From NCBI RefSeq assembly GCF_018131185.1, contig NZ_JAFCJE010000005.1, positions 620,001-684,000 of the forward strand: a stretch of 64,000 nt of DNA, in the 5' to 3' direction. Below the pieces are notes generated by a model. The model was not told the origin of the DNA. It was given only the letters and a program-made list of their open reading frames with translations, and ran no database searches. Made by a program: the position numbers and the translations under genes. This stretch comes from Bradyrhizobium diazoefficiens (GTDB taxonomy: Bacteria > Pseudomonadota > Alphaproteobacteria > Rhizobiales > Xanthobacteraceae). Shown here one piece after another: positions 15,553-22,994 of the stretch (its first letter is position 1; each line of letters starts with the position of its first letter).

Positions 15553-15936
15553 ATGAACAAGGTATTGATCACTGCTGTCGCGATGCTGGCCTGTGTGCCC
15601 GTGACCGCGGTCGCACAGGAGCGCGCGGGCGACGCAGCGCTCGGCGCGGTATCCGGTGCGGTAGTGCTGGGACCGGTCGGTGCGGTTGCCGGAGCCTTGA
15701 TCGGCTACACGGCCGGACCTTCGATCGCCCGCTCCTGGGGCCTGAGAGGTTCGCAATCGGCAAGACACCGGTCGCCGCCACGCCGCGCCGCCGCGACCCG
15801 CGTTCCACCGCGCACGCGCGAGCCAATGAATGCCAACGGCCAGATGCGACCGACCCTCAATCCGGCTCCGCCCGTTCAAGCCGCGCCGGCCGTTTCGGCG
15901 CAAACGTCAGCGCCGCCTGTTCAGGCGTTCGACTGA
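15553..15936 (+). CDS. exported glycine-zipper protein
   Basis: A protein of 127 residues. A signal peptide (MNKVLITAVAMLACVPVTAVAQ) precedes a Gly/Ala-rich zipper (about 24-60: ALGAVSGAVVLGPVGAVAGA). The tail is basic, then Pro/Ala-rich, without recognisable motifs. Glycine-zipper segments of this kind insert into or pack against membranes in outer-membrane and envelope stress proteins. The ATG at 15553 has GGGAGG upstream. The 148-bp gap before it (15405-15552) shows no further gene. Function unknown; an envelope role is likely from the signal peptide. Confidence 0.75.
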   Translation: MNKVLITAVAMLACVPVTAVAQERAGDAALGAVSGAVVLGPVGAVAGALIGYTAGPSIARSWGLRGSQSARHRSPPRRAAATRVPPRTREPMNANGQMRPTLNPAPPVQAAPAVSAQTSAPPVQAFD

Positions 15937-16035
15937 GGTTCAAGCTCCTGCGGCGCAGCCGGTCGACCGTCCGTGCCATCAGCGCGGCGACCTCGCCGCG
16001 CTTCGCCTTTCGCCAGCGAAGGCTTGTGTCCCGAT

Positions 16036-16887
16036 CTAGGGTTGCCCCAGGACCTTCTTCGCGGCGCGTAGATGCGGCTTGTCGATCATCTGGCCGTCGA
16101 GCCGCAGCGTGCCGGAATTGGGATTGCTCGCAAATGCCGCGATCACCTTCTCCGCCCATATGCGCTCGGCCTCCGTCGGCGCGAAGGCAGCGTTGACGAC
16201 ATCGACATGTTTGGGATGGATCAGCGCCTTGGCCGAGAAGCCATCGCGTCGTGCGGCGCGCGTTTCCGCCTCAAGGCCTGCGAGATTGTCGATGTCCGTA
16301 TAGACGGTGTCGATCGGCGCGACCTCCGCTGCGGCGGCCGCCATCAGGCAGAGATCGCGCGCGAGGCGATAAGGGCTGTGGAAGACCCCGCCCGAGGCTT
16401 TCTCGGTCGCGCCGAGCGAGGCGGAGAGATCCTCCGCGCCCCACATCAGGCCGGCGAGGCGGGGGGAGCATCCCTTGTAGCTGCCGAGGCCGAAGATCGA
16501 GCCGGCGGTTTCGGTCGCGACGCAGATGATGCGCGTTGCGCCGACTGCGATGCCGCTTGCGGCTTCCAAGGCTTCGAGCCAGGTCGCGACCTGGCGGACG
16601 TCATCGCCGCCCTGCGATTTCGGCAAGACGATGCCGTCGGGCCTGCCGGGCATCACCGCGGCGAGATCGGCCAGCGTCAAGCCGGTATCGAGGGCGTTGA
16701 CGCGAACGTAGAGCTGATGCGGGCCGCGAGAGCCCTTCAGCATCTGGAGCGTCAGCCCGCGCGCCTCCGGCTTCTTCTCCGCGACGACGGAATCCTCGAG
16801 ATCGACGATCAGCGCGTCGGCCTTGCCTTCGCTCGCCTTCTCGAATTTGCGCGGGGAATCGCCCGGCACGAACAGCATCGAGCGCAT
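16036..16887 (-). CDS. HpcH/HpaI aldolase / CitE-like CoA-ester lyase
   Basis: A protein of 283 residues in the CitE-like family. It starts MRSMLFVPGDSPRKFEKA and carries the Mg-binding acidic region ALIVDLEDSV, VYVRVN-like LYVRVNALDT, the ETAGSIFG region, GAEDLSASLG and the late ALIHPKHVDVV. Relatives cleave or form citramalyl-, malyl- or hydroxyacyl-CoA. Its ATG shares bases with the stop of the upstream MaoC gene (TGATG), so the two are translationally coupled and probably act in sequence, as hydratase and lyase. That pairing is known for itaconyl-CoA or mesaconyl-CoA routes, but no CoA-transferase is next to it. Earlier in-frame starts are inside the upstream gene and are not favoured. 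Confidence 0.85.
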   Translation of the reverse strand: MRSMLFVPGDSPRKFEKASEGKADALIVDLEDSVVAEKKPEARGLTLQMLKGSRGPHQLYVRVNALDTGLTLADLAAVMPGRPDGIVLPKSQGGDDVRQVATWLEALEAASGIAVGATRIICVATETAGSIFGLGSYKGCSPRLAGLMWGAEDLSASLGATEKASGGVFHSPYRLARDLCLMAAAAAEVAPIDTVYTDIDNLAGLEAETRAARRDGFSAKALIHPKHVDVVNAAFAPTEAERIWAEKVIAAFASNPNSGTLRLDGQMIDKPHLRAAKKVLGQP

Positions 16888-17339
16888 CAGACCGGCCTCT
16901 TGTGCATCATCGCCATGCGGCGGCATTTGCCGACGATTTCGTCGTTCTGATTCAGGGCATGGTGCTCGAACTCGACGATGCCCGCGCTCGGGCGCGATTT
17001 GGATTCCCTCAACGAGAGTACCTTTGTCGTTGCCCGCAAGGTGTCGCCATGGAAGACGGGCTTTGGAAAGGTGACGTCGGTCATGCCGAGATTGGCGACG
17101 GTGGTCCCCATGGTCGTATCATAGACCGTCATGCCGATCATGATGCCGAGGGTGTAAAGGCTGTTGAAAATGCGCTGGCCGAACTCGGTCTTCTCGGCGA
17201 AATGCGCGTCGATGTGCAGCGGCTGCGGATTGAGCGTCAGCAGGCTGAACATGGTGTTGTCCATCTCCGTGACGGTCCGGGTCAGCGGATGCCTGAACTC
17301 CTGGCCCACGGAAAACTCCTCGAAATAAAGTCCGGCCAT
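16887..17339 (-). CDS. MaoC-like (R)-specific enoyl-CoA hydratase
   Basis: A protein of 150 residues with a single hot-dog MaoC domain. The hydratase-2 motif appears as LLTLNPQPLHIDAHFA (residues about 35-50), followed by GQRIFNSLYTLGIMIGM, and VFHGDTLRATTKVL near 100. The start MAGLYFEEFSVGQEF is chosen because GGAGGAAAC precedes it; a longer frame exists upstream but lacks a ribosome site. The stop overlaps the ATG of the CitE-like gene. It resembles hydratases acting on short branched dicarboxyl-CoA esters (itaconyl-CoA, mesaconyl-CoA), but the substrate is an inference. The gene diverges from the acyl-CoA dehydrogenase at 17486. Confidence 0.87.
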   Translation of the reverse strand: MAGLYFEEFSVGQEFRHPLTRTVTEMDNTMFSLLTLNPQPLHIDAHFAEKTEFGQRIFNSLYTLGIMIGMTVYDTTMGTTVANLGMTDVTFPKPVFHGDTLRATTKVLSLRESKSRPSAGIVEFEHHALNQNDEIVGKCRRMAMMHKRPV

Positions 17340-17485
17340 CGCGGTTTCCTCCCTGCGAAATAACGGCGCGCTCGTTGCGTTGCGCCGCATGACCCCATGC
17401 ATGGTAGACACACTTCGCGGGCAAATTCACGTATCTGCATGCAGTTTTTCGAGCTAAAGACGCTTGGCGAAGGGAGATCAAGACC

Positions 17486-18652
17486 ATGGATTTCGCGCTC
17501 ACCGATCAGCAGGAAGCCATTCGCGACGCCATTGCCAAGATCTGCGAGGGCTTTCCCGACGCCTATTGGCTGAAGAAGGACCACGACGGCGGCTTCCCGC
17601 ACGACTTCCACAAGGCCTTAGCCGACGCCGGCTGGCTCGGCATCTGCGTGCCGGAAGCCTATGGCGGCTCGGGACTCGGCATCACTGAAGCTGCGATCAT
17701 GATGCGGACTATCGCGGAATCCGGTGCGGGCATGTCCGGCGCCTCTGCGGTCCATATCAACGTGTTCGGCCTCAATCCCGTCGTCGTGTTCGGCACCGAG
17801 GAGCAGCGCAAGCGCATGCTGCCGCCGATGGTGGAGGGCCGCGAGAAGGCCTGCTTCGCCGTCACCGAGCCCAACACCGGCCTCAACACCACCCAGCTGA
17901 AGACCCGCGCGGTCGCCAAGAACGACCGCTACATCGTCAACGGCCAGAAGGTGTGGATCTCGACCGCGCAGGTCGCGCACAAGATCCTGCTGCTGGCGCG
18001 CACCACGCCACTGGAGGAGGTGCGCTCGCCCACCCACGGCCTCAGCCTGTTCTACACGGACTTCGATCGCCAGAAGATCAAGGTCCACGAGATCGAGAAG
18101 ATGGGCCGCAAGATCGTCGATTCCAACGAGCTGTTCTTCGAGGATTTCGAAATCCCGATGGAGGACCGGATCGGCGAGGAAGGCAAGGGCTTCCAGTACA
18201 TCCTCGAAGGGATGAACCCGGAGCGCATTCTGATTGCTGCCGAGGCCGTGGGGCTCGGCAAGCTCGCGCTGTCGCGTGCGACCGAGTACGCCAAAACGCG
18301 CGTGGTGTTCAACCGGCCGATCGGCAAGAACCAGGGCATCCAGCATCCGCTCGCGGTGAACTGGGTCGAGCTCGAGGCGGCCTGGCTGATGGTGATGCAG
18401 GCGGCCTGGCAATACGACAAGGGCCTGCCCTGCGGCGCTGGCGCGAACGCCGCGAAATACTTCGCAGGCGAGGCCGGATATCACGCCTGCGAGCAGGCGG
18501 TGATGACCCATGGCGGCTTCGGCTACGCCAAGGAATTCCATGTCGAGCGCTATCTGCGCGAGGTTCTGATCCCGCGCATCGCTCCGGTCAGCCCGCAGCT
18601 CGCGCTCAGCTTCATCGCGGAGAAGGTCCTCGGCCTCGCCAAGTCCTACTGA
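17486..18652 (+). CDS. acyl-CoA dehydrogenase
   Basis: A flavoenzyme of 388 residues with the standard acyl-CoA dehydrogenase domains: helical N-terminus (MDFALTDQQEAIRDAI), beta domain with FAVTEPNTGLNTT and KVWISTAQ, and a C-terminal helical domain. FAD-binding residues lie in MTHGGFGYAKEFHVERYLRE. The catalytic Glu used by medium-chain enzymes in the IYEGT motif is missing; the protein has RIAPVSPQ there. Glu246 in MNPERILIAAEAVGLG stands where isovaleryl- and long-chain enzymes place theirs, so it is probably the base (inference). It diverges from the MaoC/CitE pair and converges with an acyl-CoA ligase gene, suggesting a local acyl-CoA pathway. Confidence 0.92.
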   Translation: MDFALTDQQEAIRDAIAKICEGFPDAYWLKKDHDGGFPHDFHKALADAGWLGICVPEAYGGSGLGITEAAIMMRTIAESGAGMSGASAVHINVFGLNPVVVFGTEEQRKRMLPPMVEGREKACFAVTEPNTGLNTTQLKTRAVAKNDRYIVNGQKVWISTAQVAHKILLLARTTPLEEVRSPTHGLSLFYTDFDRQKIKVHEIEKMGRKIVDSNELFFEDFEIPMEDRIGEEGKGFQYILEGMNPERILIAAEAVGLGKLALSRATEYAKTRVVFNRPIGKNQGIQHPLAVNWVELEAAWLMVMQAAWQYDKGLPCGAGANAAKYFAGEAGYHACEQAVMTHGGFGYAKEFHVERYLREVLIPRIAPVSPQLALSFIAEKVLGLAKSY

Positions 18653-18674
18653 ACGGCTCTTGCGGCGCGAACAG

Positions 18675-20249
18675 CTATTCGGAAGCGATCCGTTCCATCG
18701 CCATGGTGCGAAGCCGGGCCCGCTGGATCTTCACGCCGTTGGCGCTGTCGGTGACGGGGAAGGCATCCACGACATAGATTCGCGCCGGGACCTTGTAGCC
18801 GGCGAGCCGGTCGCGCAGGTGCGCGATCAGCGTCTCCGGCATCGATGGCTCCTTCGCCGGGATCACGAACGCGACGCAGCGCGCCTGGCCCTTCAGATCG
18901 ACGGCGACCACCTGGGCGTCGGTAACGCCAGGGCAGGATTTGAGTTCGTCCTCGATCTCGCCGGGCGCGACGAGGAAACCGCCGAGCCGCATGGCATCGC
19001 CGGCGCGGGTCTCGTAGACGAAGGAGCCGTCGCCGCGCAGCCGGCCGATGTCGCCGGTGCGGAAGAATCCGTCGGCGGTGATCGCCTCCCGCGTCGCCTC
19101 CGGATTGTTGAAATAGCGGAGGAAGCGTGACGGCGCACTGATCTCGATCTCGCCGGAAACGCCGAACGGCGCAAGCTCGCCGGTTTCGGTGTCGCGCACG
19201 CGCACTTTCGTGTCAGGTGACATCGGCCAGCCGCCGCCCTCGATGCGGTCGGCGAAGGCATCACCAGGCTGCGCGATCGAGAACAAGGCCTGGACCTCGC
19301 TCGACCCGTAAAGGCCGAACAGTGGCAGGCCGCGGGTCTCGGCCTCCGCGGCCAGCTCGCGCCAGCCGGGCTGGAACGCAGCGAAGCCGCAGAGTTCGAG
19401 ATGCGGAAACGGCCGGGGCGCGTCGGTGAGGGCGAGGATGCGGCGAAACATCTCGTCCGAGCCGAACGAATGCGTGATCTTGTGCGCGCTGAGGATCCTC
19501 AGCGCCGGTGCCGCCTCGAAGGCGTCGAGCACGTGGACGGTCGCGCCCGCCGCGACGAAGCCGAGCAGGCTCGTCATGCCAAAGGTGCCGCAGAACGGCA
19601 GCATGGCCAGCAGCGCGTGACGCTGCGGATCGAGCCTGAGCGCCTTGGCAACGGCGACGGCGTGGCTCGCCAGCGTGCGCTGCGAATGCACGACGAGCTT
19701 CGGTCCCTTGGTGGTGCCCGACGTCGTGTAGAGCAGGACAGGCAGGTCGATATCGTCCTGAGCCGGCGGGGCGGGAGGATAAGCCCTGTCGAAGGCGTCG
19801 AAACGCACGCAGGGCCAATGCGCCGGGATCGCATCCGCGCCGATCACCGCGAGCCGTTGTAGCGCGGGCACCTCGTCCTTGGCGAGGTCGGCCAGGATTG
19901 CGGCAAAATCGATCGAGCGGAAAGCGGCTTCGACCACCAGCAGCCTCGCGCCCGACACGCGAAGCAGATGCGCGACGTCTCCGCTGCGGTAGCGCGTGTT
20001 GACAGCGGCGACGACGGCGCCAAGGCGGGCGGCGGCGAACAGCAGCGTGAGCCATTCGATCCGGTTGACCAGCCAGACCGCGATCACGTCGTCCTTGCCG
20101 ATGCCCTGTGCTGCAAGCCAAGCCGCGGATTGCTCGATCCTATCGGAGAACCCGGCGCGCGACACTGGCGTGTCGTCGAATACGAAGGCGGGATCGGCGG
20201 CGGGCTCCAGCCGGATCAGCGATTGCAGCGAAAACGCGTTGGCACTCAT
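18675..20249 (-). CDS. acyl-CoA synthetase (AMP-forming)
   Basis: A protein of 524 residues of the ANL superfamily. The P-loop-like motif YTTSGTTKGPKLVVHS is near 195, FGLYGSSEVQAL near 315, and the hinge region FRTGDIGRLRGDGSFVYETR near 405. The C-terminal adenylation lysine is in DSANGVKIQRARLR. These enzymes activate a carboxylic acid to its CoA ester through an acyl-adenylate. The chain length or ring preference cannot be deduced. It is transcribed leftward, 22 bp from the convergent acyl-CoA dehydrogenase gene, and 47 bp downstream of upp on the same strand. Confidence 0.9.
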   Translation of the reverse strand: MSANAFSLQSLIRLEPAADPAFVFDDTPVSRAGFSDRIEQSAAWLAAQGIGKDDVIAVWLVNRIEWLTLLFAAARLGAVVAAVNTRYRSGDVAHLLRVSGARLLVVEAAFRSIDFAAILADLAKDEVPALQRLAVIGADAIPAHWPCVRFDAFDRAYPPAPPAQDDIDLPVLLYTTSGTTKGPKLVVHSQRTLASHAVAVAKALRLDPQRHALLAMLPFCGTFGMTSLLGFVAAGATVHVLDAFEAAPALRILSAHKITHSFGSDEMFRRILALTDAPRPFPHLELCGFAAFQPGWRELAAEAETRGLPLFGLYGSSEVQALFSIAQPGDAFADRIEGGGWPMSPDTKVRVRDTETGELAPFGVSGEIEISAPSRFLRYFNNPEATREAITADGFFRTGDIGRLRGDGSFVYETRAGDAMRLGGFLVAPGEIEDELKSCPGVTDAQVVAVDLKGQARCVAFVIPAKEPSMPETLIAHLRDRLAGYKVPARIYVVDAFPVTDSANGVKIQRARLRTMAMERIASE

Positions 20250-20296
20250 GGCAAGGCACTCATGGCAAGCGGAGTAACCCGACCGCGCAAATCTGT

Positions 20297-20929
20297 CTAC
20301 TTGGTACCGAACATCCGGTCGCCGGCATCGCCGAGGCCCGGCACGATATAGCCGTGGTCGTTGAGCCGCTCGTCGATCGCAGCGGTCCAGATCGGCACGT
20401 CCGGATGTTCGCTCTCGAACTGCGCGATGCCCTCGGGCGCAGCCAGAAGGCAGACGAAGCGGATGTCGCGGGCGCCGCGCGCCTTGAGCAGGGAAGCGCC
20501 GGCGCAGGCCGAATTTCCGGTCGCCAGCATCGGGTCCATCAGGATCACGGTGCGGTCGGACAGATCCTGCGGCGCCTTGAAGTAATATTCCACGGCCTGC
20601 AACGTCTCGGGGTCGCGGTAGAGCCCGATATGGGCGATGCGCGCCGAGGGCATCAGCGCCAGCATGCCGTCGAGGAAGCCGACGCCGGCGCGCAGGATCG
20701 GCGCCAGCGTGAGCTTCTTGCCGGCGATCTTGGGTGCCTGCATCGCCGCGATCGGCGTCTCGATATCCACCAGCTCCAGCGGCAAATCGCGCGTCACCTC
20801 GTAGCCGAGCAGCATCCCGATCTCGTTCAGGATCTCGCGAAAGCTCTTGGTCGACCGGTCCTTCTCCCGCATCAGGGAGAGCTTGTGCTGGACCAGGGGG
20901 TGGGTGACGACGTTGACGTTGCTGCTCAT
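20297..20929 (-). CDS. upp: uracil phosphoribosyltransferase
   Basis: A protein of 210 residues, the normal UPRT length. It begins with VNVVTHPLVQHKLSLMRE and carries the PRPP-binding loop VILMDPMLATGNSA near 130-143. The uracil-binding C-terminal motif contains GYIVPGLGDAGDRMFGT. It salvages uracil to UMP using PRPP. It lies between two acyl-CoA metabolism genes of the same orientation, with no evident functional link to them. The 70-bp leader up to the crotonase stop at 21000 holds no clear regulatory structure. Confidence 0.97.
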   Translation of the reverse strand: MSSNVNVVTHPLVQHKLSLMREKDRSTKSFREILNEIGMLLGYEVTRDLPLELVDIETPIAAMQAPKIAGKKLTLAPILRAGVGFLDGMLALMPSARIAHIGLYRDPETLQAVEYYFKAPQDLSDRTVILMDPMLATGNSACAGASLLKARGARDIRFVCLLAAPEGIAQFESEHPDVPIWTAAIDERLNDHGYIVPGLGDAGDRMFGTK

Positions 20930-20999
20930 GAAACCGATCTACACGGTTCCCTGGAGTTGCGCCAGATCGGCTAGGTGGTTTCCGCAGGGACAGCTGACG

Positions 21000-21740
21000 T
21001 CAGCCGGGCATTGCCACCGCGCTGCGGGCCCGGTTGCTTGCCGCATAGGCAGCCATGGTCAATTCACGGTCGATCGCAATACGCATCGCGTCCATCGCGG
21101 CCTGACGCAGGCGCTTCTTCGCGGTCGCATGTGATGGCTTGTGGATGGCGCGCAACGCGGCGACGGCCTCCGCAAGCGCGCCCTCGATGGCTTCCGGTGC
21201 AACCACGCGGTCGAGGAAGCCGGCGGTCAGCGCCTCCTCCGGCTCGTACATTTCACCGAGCGCCGCGGTGCGGCTGAGCCAGGCCGGATGCAGGCGGCTG
21301 CGCGCGAGTTCGATGGCAAAGCTCGGCGGCGCGATGCCGATCGCGACCTCGTTCAGCCCCATGCGATGCGGCCCGCGCGCGCCCAGCCTGACGTCGCAGG
21401 CGAGCAGCAGGAACGTTCCCATGGGATATGCGTGGCCTTCCATCACGCCGATCGTCGGATGCGGAAACGACATCAGCCGCAGCGCAAGCTCCGCGCCGGC
21501 GCGGACCATTTCGAGGCTCCTGGCGGCATCGCCCGAGGCGAAGACCTTGAGATCGAAGCCGGCAGAGAAGATGCCGGGCCGTGCCGAGCGCAGCACCACG
21601 ACCTCGGCTTTCCCTTCGGCCCGGTCGAAGGCGGCGCCGATCTCCGCCAGCATCGCGGCCGACATCACATTGACCTTGCCGTCGTCGAGCCCGATCCGCG
21701 CGACTCCGTCCTCCAACTGGTAGCTTACTGCCTTGGCCAT
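21000..21740 (-). CDS. enoyl-CoA hydratase/isomerase family (crotonase)
   Basis: A protein of 246 residues with the crotonase fold. Oxyanion-hole segments are visible at PGIFSAGFDLKVFASG (about 55-70) and MEGHAYPMGTFLLLACDV (about 100-117); a candidate catalytic Glu lies in GLNEVAIGI (about 130). The second Glu of true hydratases is not obvious, so isomerase or hydrolase activity is possible. The start MAKAVSYQLEDG is preferred, with AAGGAGCGG upstream; a longer frame reaches 21794. It diverges from a TetR-type gene 81 bp away, which probably regulates it. Confidence 0.87.
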   Translation of the reverse strand: MAKAVSYQLEDGVARIGLDDGKVNVMSAAMLAEIGAAFDRAEGKAEVVVLRSARPGIFSAGFDLKVFASGDAARSLEMVRAGAELALRLMSFPHPTIGVMEGHAYPMGTFLLLACDVRLGARGPHRMGLNEVAIGIAPPSFAIELARSRLHPAWLSRTAALGEMYEPEEALTAGFLDRVVAPEAIEGALAEAVAALRAIHKPSHATAKKRLRQAAMDAMRIAIDRELTMAAYAASNRARSAVAMPG

Positions 21741-21821
21741 TGACCGCTCCTTGTTGTGGTTACGGCTTGACTGTCGAAGGCTGATGTAGACCAATCAATA
21801 TAATTTTCACCGGAGGACGCC

Positions 21822-22403
21822 ATGCCGGCCGTGCCAAGACACCGCCAGCCCATCATCAATGCCGCGGTGACGCTGTTCCGCCGCCAGGGCTTCGCCCGGA
21901 CCGGGCTGAACGACATCGTCGACGTCAGCGGTGCGCCAAAAGGATCGCTCTACCATTACTTTCCGGACGGAAAATCCTCGATCGCGGTGGCGGCGGTGGA
22001 GGAGGCGGGCCGCCGCGTCGCCGCCACGGTCGCCAAGCTCGCGGAAGAATGCGGCTCGACCGCCGATCTCTTGCGTGCCCATGCAAGACTGTTGGCGGGC
22101 TGGATGCAGGGCTCCGGCTTTCGCAATGGCTGCCCGATCACGACCGTGCTGCTCGAGCTGGCACCGCGCGAACGTGCCGTGTCCGATGCCGGTCGCAAGG
22201 CCTACGCGGCGCGAATATCGATCCTGCGCGACAAGCTGGTCGCGGACGGCTTCGGCAGATCCCGCGCCGAAGCGCTGGCCGTGCTCTGCACCTCTGCGCT
22301 CCAGGGTGCGCTGATCCAGGCCCGCGTCGAGCGCAGCCGCCGGCCGATCGAGGTCACGGCGGCGGAATTGGCCCGGCTGATCGAGAGCGAAGCGAGGAGC
22401 TAG
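21822..22403 (+). CDS. TetR/AcrR-family regulator
   Basis: A protein of 193 residues. The N-terminal helix-turn-helix is typical (LFRRQGFARTGLNDIVDVSG, then APKGSLYHYFPDGKSSI, residues 17-52), and the rest is a helical ligand domain resembling the LmrA/YxaF group (GFRNGCPITTVLLELAP). Such proteins repress nearby genes until a small ligand binds. The gene diverges from the crotonase gene, whose start lies 81 bp away, so it likely controls the shared promoter region 21741-21821. GGAGGAC precedes the ATG. Confidence 0.9.
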   Translation: MPAVPRHRQPIINAAVTLFRRQGFARTGLNDIVDVSGAPKGSLYHYFPDGKSSIAVAAVEEAGRRVAATVAKLAEECGSTADLLRAHARLLAGWMQGSGFRNGCPITTVLLELAPRERAVSDAGRKAYAARISILRDKLVADGFGRSRAEALAVLCTSALQGALIQARVERSRRPIEVTAAELARLIESEARS

Positions 22404-22697
22404 ACGCCGAGCCCGCGCGCGACAAGCGTGATCACGGGCGTCAGGAGAGGTGGCTGAGGGACGCAGCGGGCCGGGCGCCTTGCGGGTGCGGGTCAACGCG
22501 TCGTCTGCGCCAGTCTTTATGAGATTCCTATAACTTCGCCACAGCCCTCATCTCGAAAACCTATGCCCCTGGTGGCACTTCAGCGTGGTGAAGATCCGGC
22601 CGGGCGCCGAGGTTGCATGGATGGTCTTGGTCACGAACTGCCCGTCCGAGCCTGAGGAATAGTTGCGCCAAAACTGGGTGCAACGAGGAGTATCGCC
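22404..22697. promoter_or_regulatory. leader/promoter region of the kdp operon
   Basis: A 294-bp stretch between the TetR gene and the first kdp-linked ORF. An AT-richer block at 22516-22537 (TTTATGAGATTCCTATAACT) is the best place for a KdpE site and promoter. A small inverted repeat, GTTGC (22662-22666) and GCAAC (22680-22684), lies just before the ribosome site. No gene is seen. The exact promoter cannot be fixed from sequence alone. Confidence 0.35.
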
Positions 22698-22781
22698 ATG
22701 ATGGACATTCTGATGCTGGCGCTGGGATGCGGCTTCTTTGCGCTCGCGATCGGCTACGCCTTCGCCTGCGAACGGCTTTGA
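22698..22781 (+). CDS. small single-span membrane peptide preceding kdpF
   Basis: An ORF of 27 codons with a strong ribosome site (CGAGGAG, 8 bp before the ATG at 22698). The product MMDILMLALGCGFFALAIG... is one hydrophobic span ending in the polar ACERL. Similar short ORFs are, to my recollection, found just upstream of kdpF in other proteobacteria. Its stop lies 11 bp before the kdpF ATG, so it is translated within the operon. It may be an additional small subunit or regulator of the KdpABC complex; no function is proven. Confidence 0.7.
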   Translation: MMDILMLALGCGFFALAIGYAFACERL

Positions 22782-22792
22782 GGACGCGGATC

Positions 22793-22882
22793 ATGATCTT
22801 CGATTATGCGCTCGCCGGCGCCGTCTCGTTCGGCCTGCTGGCCTATCTCACCTACGCGCTGCTGCGGCCCGAGCGGTTCTGA
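22793..22882 (+). CDS. kdpF: potassium-transporting ATPase small subunit KdpF
   Basis: 29 residues, one transmembrane span (FDYALAGAVSFGLLAYLTYA) ending in the KdpF-typical LLRPERF. KdpF is a lipid-like stabiliser of the KdpABC complex in the inner membrane. GGACGCGGATC precedes the ATG. It lies between two other small hydrophobic ORFs and 112 bp before kdpA. Confidence 0.93.
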   Translation: MIFDYALAGAVSFGLLAYLTYALLRPERF

Positions 22883-22885
22883 CCC

Positions 22886-22990
22886 GTGTTGCTGCTCGTC
22901 GAATTGCTGCTGGCCGACGCCGTGCTCGTCGCCGGCCTGCTGACGGTGCTCCTGCCGCTGCTGTGGCAGGCACCAAGCTTGAAGGGTTGA
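22886..22990 (+). CDS. possible small hydrophobic ORF between kdpF and kdpA
   Basis: A GTG-started ORF of 34 codons, four bases after the kdpF stop, ending 4 bp before the kdpA ATG. The product is one Leu/Val-rich span (LLLVELLLADAVLVAGLLTV) with a short polar end. No clear ribosome site precedes the GTG, though coupling to kdpF termination is possible. It could simply be leader sequence; the tight packing is the main support. Confidence 0.4.
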   Translation: MLLLVELLLADAVLVAGLLTVLLPLLWQAPSLKG

Positions 22991-22994
22991 TTCC

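Noticed and set aside
22444..22458. GGAGAGGTGGCTGAG, identical to the start of a typical tRNA-Ser
   Set aside because: No D-stem, anticodon arm, variable arm or T-arm follows; 15 bp can be chance or a tiny remnant, and no integration boundary is evident.
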